Positions 42,627-53,021 of a stretch of DNA of 64,000 bases are shown in pieces. Origin of the DNA: Alkalihalobacterium alkalinitrilicum (lineage in GTDB: Bacteria; Bacillota; Bacilli; Bacillales; Bacillaceae_F); contig NZ_KV917368.1 in the NCBI RefSeq assembly GCF_002019605.1, forward strand, positions 3,982,519-4,046,518, read 5' to 3'. The notes under the pieces are model-generated. The model did no database searches. It was not told where the DNA came from and saw only the letters and a program-made list of their open reading frames with translations. Made by a program: the position numbers and the translations under genes. Each line of letters begins with the position of its first letter. Position 1 is the first letter of the stretch.

Positions 42627-45419
42627 ATGATGTATGAAACCTATTACAGAAAATATGGTACTCATCAAGAACAAGAAAACCTTCGAGAGAGAGTCCATTG
42701 GATCTGTGAACAAGTAGATGGACAGCAAGTTCTAGATGTTGGCTGTAACCAAGGCGTTACTTCCCTTCTGCTTGGCAAAGAAGGTTTTCATGTTGTAGGT
42801 ATTGATGAAAATAAACAGCTTATTGATTTTGCACAGAGACAATTAAACAAAGAAAGTGAATACGTAAAGAGCAGAGTTCAATTTATCTTTAATGCACTTC
42901 AGCAACAGGAATTCAGCCAATCTTTTGATACGATTATTTTAGCTAATATTTTAGACGAGGTTACGCGTCCTGAACAGCTATTAGAAAAAGTAAAGCAGTG
43001 GTTAAACCCAGATGGAAAGTTATTGATAACAGTCCCGTTTGGCTATGAATTAGATAAAAACCATAAACGATCGTTTTATTTTTCAAATTTAGTAGATCTC
43101 TTCGAGGAAAGTGGTATTTATTTACAGGAATCGAAGGTTGTAGGAAATGCCATAGCGATTAGCGCGTCTATTAAGGCTAGAGATATCGATTTAGATGTTT
43201 ACAAACTTTTATATTTAACTGAAGAGTATTTAGATCAATTGATTAAAGAAACAGTTAATCCAAAAGAAAAAGGTCAAAATTACCAAAACTTCTTAAATAA
43301 ACAAAGTTATGAACAAGTAGAAGTGATACAACCAGAAGGAAACGAAAACACAAATAAGAAATATAATGAACTTTTAGATAAATACAATACAATCAGGCAA
43401 GAAAGAGATAACAGACAGAGGCAAATTGAAAAGTTAGAAAAAAGCATTGTTGATCAGAAGAATACACTTCGATTTAGAATGGGCGATGAAATCGCTAGTG
43501 CCTTGTTAAAACCAAGCTTCCGAACGTTATTTTTACCATTTACCATTACAAAAATGATGCTTGAAGGAGCTCAAAATGTAAATGCTCGAAATAATAGAAA
43601 AAAACGCAAAAAAGGTAATCAACCTCAAGTAAGAAAGAATGTGTCGACCAATAATAATTATGGTTTAGCGGGTCGTGATCGAGAATTAAATAAAATAAAA
43701 AGTTTTAAAAGCCATACATTAACGAAACAAAATCGTCCAGATGTGAAGGTCGCGTGTATATTAGACAATTTTAGTTATGAATGTTTTAAATATGAATGTA
43801 CTCTTGAACAATTAAGAAGAGAAACATGGGAAGAACAAATTGAACAATTAAATCCTGATTTTCTTTTAGTCGAATCGGCTTGGCATGGAGTAGACATGAC
43901 GTGGAAGTTCATGTTGACGGATATCCAAAACAAAGAAGAATGTGCGATACGTGACCTTGTCAATTATTGTAAGACAAAAAACATACCAACCGTATTTTGG
44001 AATAAAGAAGATCCACCAAATTATGACCACTTTATTGAGACAGCTCGATTGTTTGATGTTGTTTTCACAACGGAAGAAAATGTAATACCAAAGTATAATA
44101 AAGACTTATCTCATAATAATATTTTTGCTTTACCGTTTGCAGCTCAACCGAATGTGCATAATCCAGTGAATATTAACTTTAAAGCGAAGAATAATGTCGC
44201 TTTTGCGGGATCTTGGTATGCTCAAAAGCATTTTGAACGTCAACAAGATATGGACTTAATTTTAAGTGGCGCTAAAAACCACGGGTTACATATATTTGAT
44301 CGCTTTTTTAATTTCACTGAAAATGATCGTTATAAATTCCCAGAAAAATTCCAAGAGCATATAATTGGTTCTTTAGATTATGAGGATATGGTCAAAGCGT
44401 ATAAGATGTACAAAGTATTTCTTAACATCAATTCTGTAAAAGATAGCTCCACGATGTTTTCGAGAAGGGTTTATGAACTGTTAGCTTCGGGAACAAATGT
44501 AATAAGTACGTATTCTAAAGGAATTCAAGAATTATTTGGTGACATCGTTTCATTATGTGAAACCGAAGAACAAGTAAGTAATCAAGTAAAGCTTTTAATC
44601 AATAACCCTGAAATAAGTGAACGGTTAAGCTTAATCGGAATTCGTGAAGTTTATTCAAAACACCTATACAAGCACCGTTTCCAAACGATATTGGAGAAAC
44701 TAAATATTAATATAGACGAACATGAAGAAGGCGTGTCCGTTGTTACATGTACAAATCGCGAGAACTTTTTAGAAACTGTATTTGAGAATTTCATTTCTCA
44801 AACGGTTGAAAAGAAAGAGCTTGTTATCGTATTAAACAGTGATGATATGGCTATCGAAAAGTGGGAAGAAAAGGCCCAGGAATATAACGACCATAAAATT
44901 ACAGTACTCCAGTTACCAGAAGACAAAACACTGGGAGAGTGCTTGAATTATGGAATAGACAATTCCACCTATGAGTATATTGCCAAGTTTGATGACGATG
45001 ATTATTATGCACCGAATTATTTACAAGATGCACTACATGCATTTACGTACTCTGGAGCTGATTTAGTAGGTAAGAAGACATTCTTAACATATGTTGAAAG
45101 TTATGGTGCGATTGCGGTTCGAACCATTAATAATGAGAACAAAATAACCGATTTTGTTCATGGTGGAACGTTAGTATTTACAAGAAAGCTCTATGAGGAT
45201 GTTCGGTTTGAAGCTAGAAACCGAGGTGAAGATACGGCCTTCTTAAGAACAGCACGGGAAAAAGGGTATAAAGTGTATTCAGCGAATCGATTTAACTTTG
45301 TGTATATGAGAAGTGCAAACCTTGAACATCATACGTGGAAAATTGATGAGACAGAATTTATGAAAAACTGCAAAATTATTGCTTATACTACTGACTATAA
45401 ACCTCATGCCACAGTTTAG
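42627..45419 (+). CDS. fused methyltransferase / CgeB-like glycosyltransferase / GT2 glycosyltransferase
   Basis: 930 residues with three enzyme-like parts. Residues about 1-180 are a class I SAM methyltransferase (VLDVGCNQGVTSLLL, ANILDEV). A coiled-coil and basic linker covers about 240-350. Residues about 360-690 resemble CgeB/DUF3880-type glycosyltransferases (VDMTWKFM, PTVFWNKEDPPNYDHF, SGTNVISTYSKGIQEL). The last ~230 are a GT2 domain (SVVTCTNRENFLETVFENF, KFDDDDYYAPNYL, GEDTAFL). I start at ATG 42627 behind GAGGAG; the earlier in-frame GTG at 42612 lies inside that site. As last gene of the operon it may decorate and methylate the polymer or a surface glycoprotein. Confidence 0.85.
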   Translation: MMYETYYRKYGTHQEQENLRERVHWICEQVDGQQVLDVGCNQGVTSLLLGKEGFHVVGIDENKQLIDFAQRQLNKESEYVKSRVQFIFNALQQQEFSQSFDTIILANILDEVTRPEQLLEKVKQWLNPDGKLLITVPFGYELDKNHKRSFYFSNLVDLFEESGIYLQESKVVGNAIAISASIKARDIDLDVYKLLYLTEEYLDQLIKETVNPKEKGQNYQNFLNKQSYEQVEVIQPEGNENTNKKYNELLDKYNTIRQERDNRQRQIEKLEKSIVDQKNTLRFRMGDEIASALLKPSFRTLFLPFTITKMMLEGAQNVNARNNRKKRKKGNQPQVRKNVSTNNNYGLAGRDRELNKIKSFKSHTLTKQNRPDVKVACILDNFSYECFKYECTLEQLRRETWEEQIEQLNPDFLLVESAWHGVDMTWKFMLTDIQNKEECAIRDLVNYCKTKNIPTVFWNKEDPPNYDHFIETARLFDVVFTTEENVIPKYNKDLSHNNIFALPFAAQPNVHNPVNINFKAKNNVAFAGSWYAQKHFERQQDMDLILSGAKNHGLHIFDRFFNFTENDRYKFPEKFQEHIIGSLDYEDMVKAYKMYKVFLNINSVKDSSTMFSRRVYELLASGTNVISTYSKGIQELFGDIVSLCETEEQVSNQVKLLINNPEISERLSLIGIREVYSKHLYKHRFQTILEKLNINIDEHEEGVSVVTCTNRENFLETVFENFISQTVEKKELVIVLNSDDMAIEKWEEKAQEYNDHKITVLQLPEDKTLGECLNYGIDNSTYEYIAKFDDDDYYAPNYLQDALHAFTYSGADLVGKKTFLTYVESYGAIAVRTINNENKITDFVHGGTLVFTRKLYEDVRFEARNRGEDTAFLRTAREKGYKVYSANRFNFVYMRSANLEHHTWKIDETEFMKNCKIIAYTTDYKPHATV

Positions 45420-45495
45420 CCGATTCTTTTAAAGGAGTTAAAAAGCTAACGTTGAAAACTAATAAGCAACTTTTGAAAGGTGTAAAGTACAAATT

Positions 45496-45540
45496 AAATC
45501 GTGTTTCGGTAAATAACCGAGGCACGATTTGTCTTATTTT
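45496..45540 (+). terminator. terminator of the polysaccharide operon
   Basis: AAATCGTG/CACGATTT with an inner CGGT/ACCG stem, followed by GTCTTATTTT, about 75 bases after the last gene. Confidence 0.8.
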
Positions 45541-45919
45541 AGTCAAAAAAGGAGTCTTCTTCCAGTTTGAGAGTATGTGGTTTCTTACTTATCTGACTTT
45601 GGGGAGGTACTCTTTTTTTATGTCTTGATAATCTAGTATGACCAAATTTGAATTATGCGACTGACAAAGATACAGCTTTTTCGTTTTAGTAAATCTAATT
45701 ACCTAACGAAATATATTTCGATTATGGTAGTATGTTTCGACACAAACCTTTAAAACTATTATCTATAAAAATATGACTTTTTGTCCAAATTTAGTTTTTT
45801 TTAGGTTTTTTTCTATAATTATGTAGAGATCTAGTGGCAATATTTATATAATGAAATCTGTAGGATGAAATTATATAATTGTCCTTGTGTTTAACACAAC
45901 AAATGGAGAGGAAGCGATT
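45541..45919. other. intergenic region upstream of the module-protein cluster
   Basis: About 380 AT-rich bases without a supported gene. A TATAAT-like TCTATAATTATG near 45810 could be the -10 of the SpoIID-like gene, but no clear -35 goes with it. Confidence 0.45.
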
Positions 45920-48652
45920 ATGAATCAATTAAAACTATTACTTGTTTATAGTTTAGTATTTTTACTCGTTCTGTCTGGGATAGTTCCAAGTAGCGGTAAA
46001 ACATCAGCACAAAGTAGCAGTGCTTTTATAATGGAAAATGGGGAAATAAAACGGCACACATTAACGATTGATCGACGTGCTTGGGATTTTCGCTCGATAT
46101 TTAATAGTACTTTTATGAAAAGTCCTTATGTAAAGAGTGTCACAGACACTGGAAGTACATTTACAGTAAATGGTGGCGGCTGGGGACATGGGATTGGTAT
46201 GAGTCAATTTGGAGCGTATCAAATGTCGACGGAAGGCCATTCATATCAAAATATATTAAATTTCTATTATCCAGGTGCACAAATCACTACGGAACAAAAT
46301 AGAAATGTTAATATTCGACTGTCGAATTATTTAGGAAATAGAACAGAAGTGCCGGTTTTAGTAACTGGTGAATATACGATAGATGGAGTTCAAACATTAA
46401 ATGGCTCGCATAACTATTCTATTAAAATAGAAAATGGATTGCTTGCTTTATATAGAGGAAATGAAAGAATTAGAACAGGAAGTACATTGAATGCTGTTCC
46501 TAAAGAGTATGGGGCTGATAACGTTATTCGCATTAATGGTCGCCCATATATAGGTACAGTTCGCTTTGCGATAGAAGGTGGGTTCATTCGCCCAGTAGTA
46601 ACACTTCAACTTGAAGATTATTTAAAAGGTGTTGTCCCACACGAAATGTCAGCTGGTTGGGGGAATCATGGTGGCTTAGAAGCGTTAAAAGCGCAAGCCG
46701 TTGCTGCTAGAACGTATATTTTACGCTTTGGTTCAGCAACCGTAACGGATACACAAAGTCATCAAGTATATGGTGGACATGTTACTTTTGCAAATACGAA
46801 TCAAGCTGTCGATTCAACAAGAGGAGAAGCTCTTAGACACAATGGTGGTTTAATAGAAGCTTTATATTCTTCTAGTAATGGTGGGAAAATTCTCTCGAAC
46901 ACAAACTCTTGGGGGAGTGGATTAATTCCGTATCTTATAACAAATGATGACCCATATGATTTGAGAAGTGGCGGTTTAGGAAACGGAAATATTAATTGGA
47001 ACTTTTCACTTCACAAAACACAAATTGATCTATCTGGGAGAAATCTATCAAATCCAGGTCAATGGTGGAGCGAAGTCAGTGAAAGAGATGTTACTTTAAC
47101 GAACAATATTAAAACATGGATAAGAAATCAAGGCTTAGTAGACTCTCATTACGAGATGAAAATAGTAGGAATAGATAATATTTCTTTTACTACGAACTTC
47201 ACTAGTAATCAACGTATTAATGGCTCGATGTCTGTATCCTATATTCTAAGAGATACAAATGAACCACTGTATAATTTAACCCTTACTTCATCTACCCCTT
47301 TGTATGATCAAATAGGGGGTTCGCCTCGAAGTGAGGTTATCAACCCGCAAGTCGTAACGGTGTACCAAGAAAGTAATGGTTGGTATCAAATTAATACGTG
47401 GTTAGGTAGAAAGTGGATTAACCCAACGTTTGCTATTGAAGGTGAACCGAATTCGGTTTCGCAAAGGTTGACGTTAACTCAAGATACTCGACTGCATGAC
47501 GGTCCTTTTGCAGGTCAAAGACGATCAGAGATCGTTAAACCACAAACAGTAACAGCAATAGCCGAGTGGAACGGTTGGTACCAAATCAATACATGGTTAG
47601 GACCTAAATGGATTAATCCAACAAATGTATTAATCGGGGAACCGAATGTTATTAATGAACGATTACTCCTAACTACAGATACACGTTTACATGATCAACC
47701 GTTAGATAGTGCAAGACGCAATGATAGTGTCAGACCACAACAAGTGACAGCAACAGCCGAGTGGGATGGCTGGTATCGAATTAATACGTGGCTAGGACCG
47801 AAGTGGATTAAATCAAGTAATGCGACTGTTTGGTCTCCAAATAATGTATCTGTAAGGATTACATTAACTGAAGATGTACGTTTGCATAACCAACCGCTAG
47901 CCAATACAAGTCGAAGTGAAATCGTTCGACCACAAACCGTAACAGGTATTCAGGAATGGAATGGTTGGTATTTAATAAATACTTGGGTTGGACAAAAGTG
48001 GATCAAACCAAATAATGCAATTATTGGTGAGCCAACACCAATTTCAGAACGAATTCGCTTAACAGAAGATGCACGTTTGCATAATTCCCCATCGGAATCA
48101 TCAAGAAGATCAGAAGTAGTCCGACCACAAACAGTAACAGCAGTTGCTGAATGGAATGGCTGGTACTTGATTAATACGTGGGTTGGGCAAAAATGGATCA
48201 AACCAAATAATGCAATGATCGGTGAACCAACGCCAATCTCTGAACAAATTGTATTGACTGAAACGGTGCATCTGCACAATTTACCGTTTGAAAATACAAG
48301 AAGATCAGAAGTAGTCCGACCACAAACAGTAACAGCAGTTGCTGAATGGAATGGCTGGTACTTGATCAAAACTTGGGTTGGAGATAAGTGGATTAAACCT
48401 AGTAATGTAACATTTGCAAGTAGTAGTATTGTTGTTGAAGAGAAGGAAGAGGAAAAAGAAGAAGTAATTGAACCAGTTGAGGAACAACAACAGGAAATCG
48501 ATAACAAGCCAGAGGAAGTTAAGCAGGAAAAAGTTGAACAGATCAATGAAGAAAGTAAGCAATCAGAAGAAGTTGAGTCTGTAGAAGAAGAGCTGGCTAA
48601 TGATGAACATGACCTGTTAGAAGAAGAGGAACCAGTAAAAAACGACGAATGA
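45920..48652 (+). CDS. SpoIID/LytB-domain wall protein with six INTW modules
   Basis: Secreted protein, 910 residues. A signal peptide (to about residue 33) is followed by a SpoIID/LytB domain, the fold of lytic transglycosylases and amidase enhancers. The motif GGGWGHGIGMSQFGAYQM comes first (about 80), and VVPHEMSAGWG with candidate catalytic Glu242 and EALKAQAVAARTYIL comes second. This order is reversed relative to SpoIID itself but known in other LytB-domain proteins. Residues about 450-835 hold six ~65-residue modules with NGWYQINTWLGPKWINP cores. The tail is strongly acidic (EEKEEEKEE, VEEEL). I start at ATG 45920 behind GAGAGGAAG. The modules recur in four other genes here. Confidence 0.88.
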   Translation: MNQLKLLLVYSLVFLLVLSGIVPSSGKTSAQSSSAFIMENGEIKRHTLTIDRRAWDFRSIFNSTFMKSPYVKSVTDTGSTFTVNGGGWGHGIGMSQFGAYQMSTEGHSYQNILNFYYPGAQITTEQNRNVNIRLSNYLGNRTEVPVLVTGEYTIDGVQTLNGSHNYSIKIENGLLALYRGNERIRTGSTLNAVPKEYGADNVIRINGRPYIGTVRFAIEGGFIRPVVTLQLEDYLKGVVPHEMSAGWGNHGGLEALKAQAVAARTYILRFGSATVTDTQSHQVYGGHVTFANTNQAVDSTRGEALRHNGGLIEALYSSSNGGKILSNTNSWGSGLIPYLITNDDPYDLRSGGLGNGNINWNFSLHKTQIDLSGRNLSNPGQWWSEVSERDVTLTNNIKTWIRNQGLVDSHYEMKIVGIDNISFTTNFTSNQRINGSMSVSYILRDTNEPLYNLTLTSSTPLYDQIGGSPRSEVINPQVVTVYQESNGWYQINTWLGRKWINPTFAIEGEPNSVSQRLTLTQDTRLHDGPFAGQRRSEIVKPQTVTAIAEWNGWYQINTWLGPKWINPTNVLIGEPNVINERLLLTTDTRLHDQPLDSARRNDSVRPQQVTATAEWDGWYRINTWLGPKWIKSSNATVWSPNNVSVRITLTEDVRLHNQPLANTSRSEIVRPQTVTGIQEWNGWYLINTWVGQKWIKPNNAIIGEPTPISERIRLTEDARLHNSPSESSRRSEVVRPQTVTAVAEWNGWYLINTWVGQKWIKPNNAMIGEPTPISEQIVLTETVHLHNLPFENTRRSEVVRPQTVTAVAEWNGWYLIKTWVGDKWIKPSNVTFASSSIVVEEKEEEKEEVIEPVEEQQQEIDNKPEEVKQEKVEQINEESKQSEEVESVEEELANDEHDLLEEEEPVKNDE

Positions 48653-48699
48653 TTATAGAAAAAGCTTTGTTAAAAAAATGATCAAGTTGTTATGAATAG

Positions 48700-48740
48700 A
48701 AACTCGAAACATATACGGTCTCGTATATGTTTCGAGTTTT
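48700..48740 (+). terminator. terminator after the SpoIID-like gene
   Basis: A perfect 18-bp stem (48700-48717 with 48722-48739) with loop GTCT, the 3' arm ending in TTTT. Confidence 0.9.
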
Positions 48741-48857
48741 CAAAAAATATTACAACAACTTGAAGTAGTTTTTAGAAGCAAATTGAGATGGTACTAGTGT
48801 AGCACTTGAGTTTGCTAGCTAGTACCATTTTTCTATACATATGGAAGGAGGCTCGGA

Positions 48858-50687
48858 ATGTATTATAAAGACGTCCTAGTAAAAAAGAGTTATCTAATTA
48901 CCTTTTTATTCATTATGATTGTTGCATTTATGGCGGTTACCTCACCTAGTAATATTTCTGCAAATACAACTGTCGAAATTAGAGAACGGTTAACATTAAC
49001 AGAGCCCACTCATTTACACGATTCTGCATACTCCACTCGACAAGTCTCATTAATACAACCACAAACGGTAACTGCTACAGCCCAAAATGGTAGTTGGTTT
49101 CGGATTAACACGTGGCTTGGTCCGAAATGGATTAATCCAAGAAACGCTGTTCCATCAGAAATAACAGCGACTTCCAAACAATTGACTTTAACGAGAACAA
49201 CATCGTTGTACAATCAAACGATGTCCAATACAAAAATAAGTTCTTCAGTGAACCCACAGACCGTTCGAGTAACTGGCCAGTGGGGAAATTGGTACCGAAT
49301 TAATACATGGTTAGGATCAAAATGGATACAGCCAGTCGATCCAAGACCTGCTAATGTTGAAACCGTTTCTGAACGATTAACATTAACGGAAGTAACCCGA
49401 CTATACGATCAGCCATTTTCAAATAAGCGGATAAGTTCTAGTGTAAACCCACAAACCGTAACAGTTACAGGAAAATGGGGAGAATGGTATCGAATCAATA
49501 CTTGGCTTGGAGCAAAGTGGATCAAGCCAACCAACGCAGTTCCTTATAATATAGAAGAAATCAACAGATCTTCCGTTTTACTCCAAACAGCGCATCTGCA
49601 TAATCAGCCGTTGGCAGGGTCCAAAACATCTACGACCGTTCAACCTCAAGTGGTAACAGTGACAGGTCAATGGGGAGAATGGTATCGAATTAATACGTGG
49701 CAAGGTCCGAAATGGATAGAAGGAAGAACGATTTCTTCGACACCGATTACAGAAATATCGCAACAATTAACTCTCGAGCATGCGGTTCCTCTTCATAACC
49801 ATCCGATTACAAGCACGAAGCAAAACAATGAAGTAAAGCCACAGACAGTTAACGTCATTGCGAAATGGGGAGAATGGTATCGAATCAATACGTGGTTAGG
49901 TCTGAAATGGATAAATCCAAATATAGTCGTCATTTCACAAACCGAAAAAAAATACGGAATTGTGAAGGTGAATAGCACATTGAATGTCCGTAGTGGTCCA
50001 GGGTCATCCCATCCAGTCATCGGTGCATTAGCGAATGGTACGAGTGTAACGATCATAAATGAGTTAAATGGCTGGTACCAAATTGAATTCTCGAATCATA
50101 ACGGCGCTGCTTATGTTTCGGCAGATTTTATCGAAATACAAAGCCATTCTGCAAATGGGAAGTATACTGTGTTCATTGATGCGGGACATGGGGGAACCGA
50201 CCCAGGTGCTCTAGGAAGAGTCAGTACAGAAGCCAATCTTGTCTTGAGCATTTCTAATAAGATAATTAATCTACTAGAGAATGATCCGACGATTAATGTT
50301 CATTATTCTAGAAAAGATGATAGTACTGTCGCATTAGGTGATCGGCCCAAACTAGCAAACGCAGTAAATGCTGATCTATTTTTATCAGTTCATGCAAATG
50401 CAGCAACTGGAACAGCAACAGGGACCGAAACCTGGATGTCAAAAAGTATTGACCGGCCATTTGCTGAGATCGTTCATCAACACTTGATTAAAGCTACTGG
50501 ACTTAGAGACAGAGGATTGAAAACAAGTAGTTTTAGAGTATTAAGGGATACAAATATGCCAGCAGCCTTAATAGAAGTTGGATTTATTGATAATCCAAGT
50601 GAAGAGACGCTACTTTTAAACAATAACTTTCAAAATAGAGTTGCAACTGCAATGTATAACGCAATTAAAGAATACCTTGAAAAATAG
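48858..50687 (+). CDS. N-acetylmuramoyl-L-alanine amidase with five INTW modules and SH3b
   Basis: Secreted zinc amidase that cuts the MurNAc-L-Ala bond of peptidoglycan. After an N-terminal hydrophobic signal (to about residue 35) come five ~65-residue modules (WYRINTWLGPKWINP type). A canonical SH3b domain (LNVRSGPGSSHPVIG, about 370-430) follows, then a C-terminal Amidase_3 domain. Zinc and catalytic residues are present: His444 in DAGHGG, Glu458 in TEANLVL, His512 in SVHANA and Glu573 in IEVGFIDN. Here the modules come before the enzyme, unlike in the four neighbours. The ATG follows AAGGAGGCTCGG. Confidence 0.94.
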   Translation: MYYKDVLVKKSYLITFLFIMIVAFMAVTSPSNISANTTVEIRERLTLTEPTHLHDSAYSTRQVSLIQPQTVTATAQNGSWFRINTWLGPKWINPRNAVPSEITATSKQLTLTRTTSLYNQTMSNTKISSSVNPQTVRVTGQWGNWYRINTWLGSKWIQPVDPRPANVETVSERLTLTEVTRLYDQPFSNKRISSSVNPQTVTVTGKWGEWYRINTWLGAKWIKPTNAVPYNIEEINRSSVLLQTAHLHNQPLAGSKTSTTVQPQVVTVTGQWGEWYRINTWQGPKWIEGRTISSTPITEISQQLTLEHAVPLHNHPITSTKQNNEVKPQTVNVIAKWGEWYRINTWLGLKWINPNIVVISQTEKKYGIVKVNSTLNVRSGPGSSHPVIGALANGTSVTIINELNGWYQIEFSNHNGAAYVSADFIEIQSHSANGKYTVFIDAGHGGTDPGALGRVSTEANLVLSISNKIINLLENDPTINVHYSRKDDSTVALGDRPKLANAVNADLFLSVHANAATGTATGTETWMSKSIDRPFAEIVHQHLIKATGLRDRGLKTSSFRVLRDTNMPAALIEVGFIDNPSEETLLLNNNFQNRVATAMYNAIKEYLEK

Positions 50688-50702
50688 AATAGAAGGCACA
50701 CC

Positions 50703-50747
50703 AAAAAAACAGGTACTGTATTGATTTACAGCACCTGTTTTTTTTTG
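50703..50747 (+). terminator. terminator after the amidase gene
   Basis: AAAAAACAGGT/ACCTGTTTTTT with an inner CTGTA/TACAG stem and a long T-run. Confidence 0.9.
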
Positions 50748-50948
50748 TGTGCTGAAAATAATATAGCAATTCTGAGGGACGTCCTTTGAGTAAAATAGTA
50801 AATAACAACTACAATTTTTAAAACTAGTAAAAAAATATAAGAAATTAAACTGAAGTTACATGTTTTTACAAAAAAATTAAATATTTTCCTGTATAATAAA
50901 ATTACTTTTATTTATCCTACAAAACTACTAATTCTTTGGGTGGGTGAT

Positions 50949-52817
50949 ATGATGAGAAACATTGCAGTTATTATCGTTTTATTAGTTAGTTTTTTAATTG
51001 GTATGCCGCATGAAGCAGAGGCATCTAACCAAGGACAATTAATTATTATTAACAAGAGTAATAATCAACTAGCCTTTTATGATAATGGTAAATTAGTAAG
51101 GACATTTAGTGTAGGTACAGGACGGGATAATGCATTTACTCCAGAAGGTACCTTTAAGATTGTTAATAAAATAAAAAACCGTCCATATTATTCTGGAAAT
51201 ATACCAGGCGGTGATCCAAGAAATCCACTTGGTGACCGTTGGCTAGGTTTAGACGCAAGAGGTACATATGGAACAACCTATGCTATTCATGGAAATAACA
51301 ACCCTGCTTCAATTGGTAATTATGTAAGTGCTGGCTGTGTCAGAATGCACAACCATGAGGTTCGCTGGCTATTTGATCAAGTAAAATTAAATACAACAGT
51401 AATCATTACGAATACCAACAACACATTTGAACAAATTGCGAGATCTCGTGGTTATCAAATAACGCAAGGGCAAGCAATCAATAAGACCATTACAGTGTTA
51501 GAAAGAACACATTTATATAATCAACCAAATACGAGTAGCAGAACTTCTGCTGTATTAAACCCTCAATCGGTCAGGGCAACTGAGAAACTATCAAATTGGT
51601 ATAAAATCAATACATGGATGGGTCCGAGGTGGATTCCTTCTAATAACACGATTGATGGTACGATCAAAAATATTTCACAAAAATTGACATTAACCGAAAA
51701 TGCACGTCTACATAATCAACCGATTGCTAATACGAGAAGGTCTGAAGTTTTACGTCCTCAAATGGTACAAGCAACAGGAGAATGGAATGGTTGGTACCGT
51801 GTAAACACGTGGTTGGGCTCGAAATGGATTAAACCGTCGAATGTAATCGTTGGGGAAATTAAATCAATCTCGCAAAAAATAACATTAACCCAAAATACAT
51901 ACTTGCATAACCAACCTTTTACAAACACAAGAAGATCAGAATTACTACGTCCGCAAACTGTACAGGCAACAGGGGAATGGAATGGCTGGTACCGAATTAA
52001 TACATGGGTAGGACCAAAGTGGATTAAACCGTCGAATGCGATTGTAGGAGAAATTAAGCAAATCTCGCAAATTATAACATTGACGCAAAATACGTACTTG
52101 CATAATCAACCATTTGACAATACAAGAAGATCAGACTTGTTACGCCCGCAAACTGTACAAGCAACAGGAGAATGGAATGGCTGGTACCGAATTAATACAT
52201 GGGTAGGACCAAAGTGGATTAAACCGGCGAATGCGATTGTAGGAGAAATTAAGCAAATCTCGCAAAGTATAACATTGACGCAAAATACGCATTTGCATAA
52301 TCAACCATTTGCAAATACAAGGCGATCAGAAGTGTTAGGTCCACAGACGGTACAGGCAACGGGAGAATGGAATGGCTGGTACCGAATTAATACATGGGTA
52401 GGATCAAAATGGATTCAACCAACTAATGCAATTGTAGGAGAAATTAAATCGATTTCGCAAAGTATAACGTTAACGCAAAATACGCATTTGCATAATCAAC
52501 CATTTGCAAATACAAGGCGATCAGAAGTGTTAGGTCCACAGACGGTACAGGCAACGGGAGAATGGAATGGCTGGTATCGAGTGAATACGTGGTTAGGATC
52601 AAAATGGATTCAACCAACTAATGCAATTGTAGGAGAAATTAAATCGATTTCGCAAAGTATAACGTTAACGCAAAATACGTATTTGCACAATCATCCATTT
52701 GCAAATACGAGAAGGTCTGAAGTTCTTCAACCTCAGACTGTTCATGCGATAGGCGAATGGAATGGTTGGTACCAAATTAATACATGGATTGGTCCCAAAT
52801 GGATTAAAGTAAATTAA
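50949..52817 (+). CDS. L,D-transpeptidase (YkuD) with seven INTW modules
   Basis: Secreted L,D-transpeptidase that can form 3-3 cross-links or attach proteins to peptidoglycan. A signal peptide ends near EAEASNQ. The YkuD domain (about residues 27-155) has His114 in AIHGNN and the catalytic SAGCVRM with Cys130 and Arg132. Seven ~65-residue modules follow to the very C-terminus. Modules 5 and 6 are almost identical in DNA, so they were duplicated or converted recently. I start at ATG 50949 after GGTGGGTGAT; the GTG at 50940 lies within that site. Confidence 0.93.
   Translation: MMRNIAVIIVLLVSFLIGMPHEAEASNQGQLIIINKSNNQLAFYDNGKLVRTFSVGTGRDNAFTPEGTFKIVNKIKNRPYYSGNIPGGDPRNPLGDRWLGLDARGTYGTTYAIHGNNNPASIGNYVSAGCVRMHNHEVRWLFDQVKLNTTVIITNTNNTFEQIARSRGYQITQGQAINKTITVLERTHLYNQPNTSSRTSAVLNPQSVRATEKLSNWYKINTWMGPRWIPSNNTIDGTIKNISQKLTLTENARLHNQPIANTRRSEVLRPQMVQATGEWNGWYRVNTWLGSKWIKPSNVIVGEIKSISQKITLTQNTYLHNQPFTNTRRSELLRPQTVQATGEWNGWYRINTWVGPKWIKPSNAIVGEIKQISQIITLTQNTYLHNQPFDNTRRSDLLRPQTVQATGEWNGWYRINTWVGPKWIKPANAIVGEIKQISQSITLTQNTHLHNQPFANTRRSEVLGPQTVQATGEWNGWYRINTWVGSKWIQPTNAIVGEIKSISQSITLTQNTHLHNQPFANTRRSEVLGPQTVQATGEWNGWYRVNTWLGSKWIQPTNAIVGEIKSISQSITLTQNTYLHNHPFANTRRSEVLQPQTVHAIGEWNGWYQINTWIGPKWIKVN
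51684..52812 (+). repeat. 195-bp tandem coding repeats in the L,D-transpeptidase gene
   Basis: Modules 2-7 repeat every 195 bases. The stretches around 52263-52455 and 52458-52650 match nearly base for base, including synonymous positions, unlike the more diverged modules in the neighbouring genes. Confidence 0.85.
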
Positions 52818-52831
52818 TAGAAAAGGAAAGT

Positions 52832-52863
52832 AAAGAACCGAGTAGATCATCTACCGGTTCTTT
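52832..52863 (+). terminator. terminator after the L,D-transpeptidase gene
   Basis: AAAGAACCG/CGGTTCTTT with an inner TAGA/TCTA stem; the T-run is short (TTTAGTTT). Confidence 0.65.
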
Positions 52864-53021
52864 AGTTTGGTTATTTATAAGGGGAAAAACCGACAAAACA
52901 TGACCAAGTATCCATAAAATTGTTAAAAAGAACTAGAAATTGTTGGTTTTTATAGTATAATTGTTAAGTATGTAAAATATATGGAAAAATCTAAAAAAAT
53001 GTCAAAAAAGGAAGTGTGAAG

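Noticed and set aside
47950-48546. Minus-strand frame of 198 codons opposite the SpoIID-like gene, and a 153-codon one opposite the M14 gene (63526-63987)
   Set aside because: Both mirror the tandem module repeats and repeat the same antisense pattern; no support as genes.
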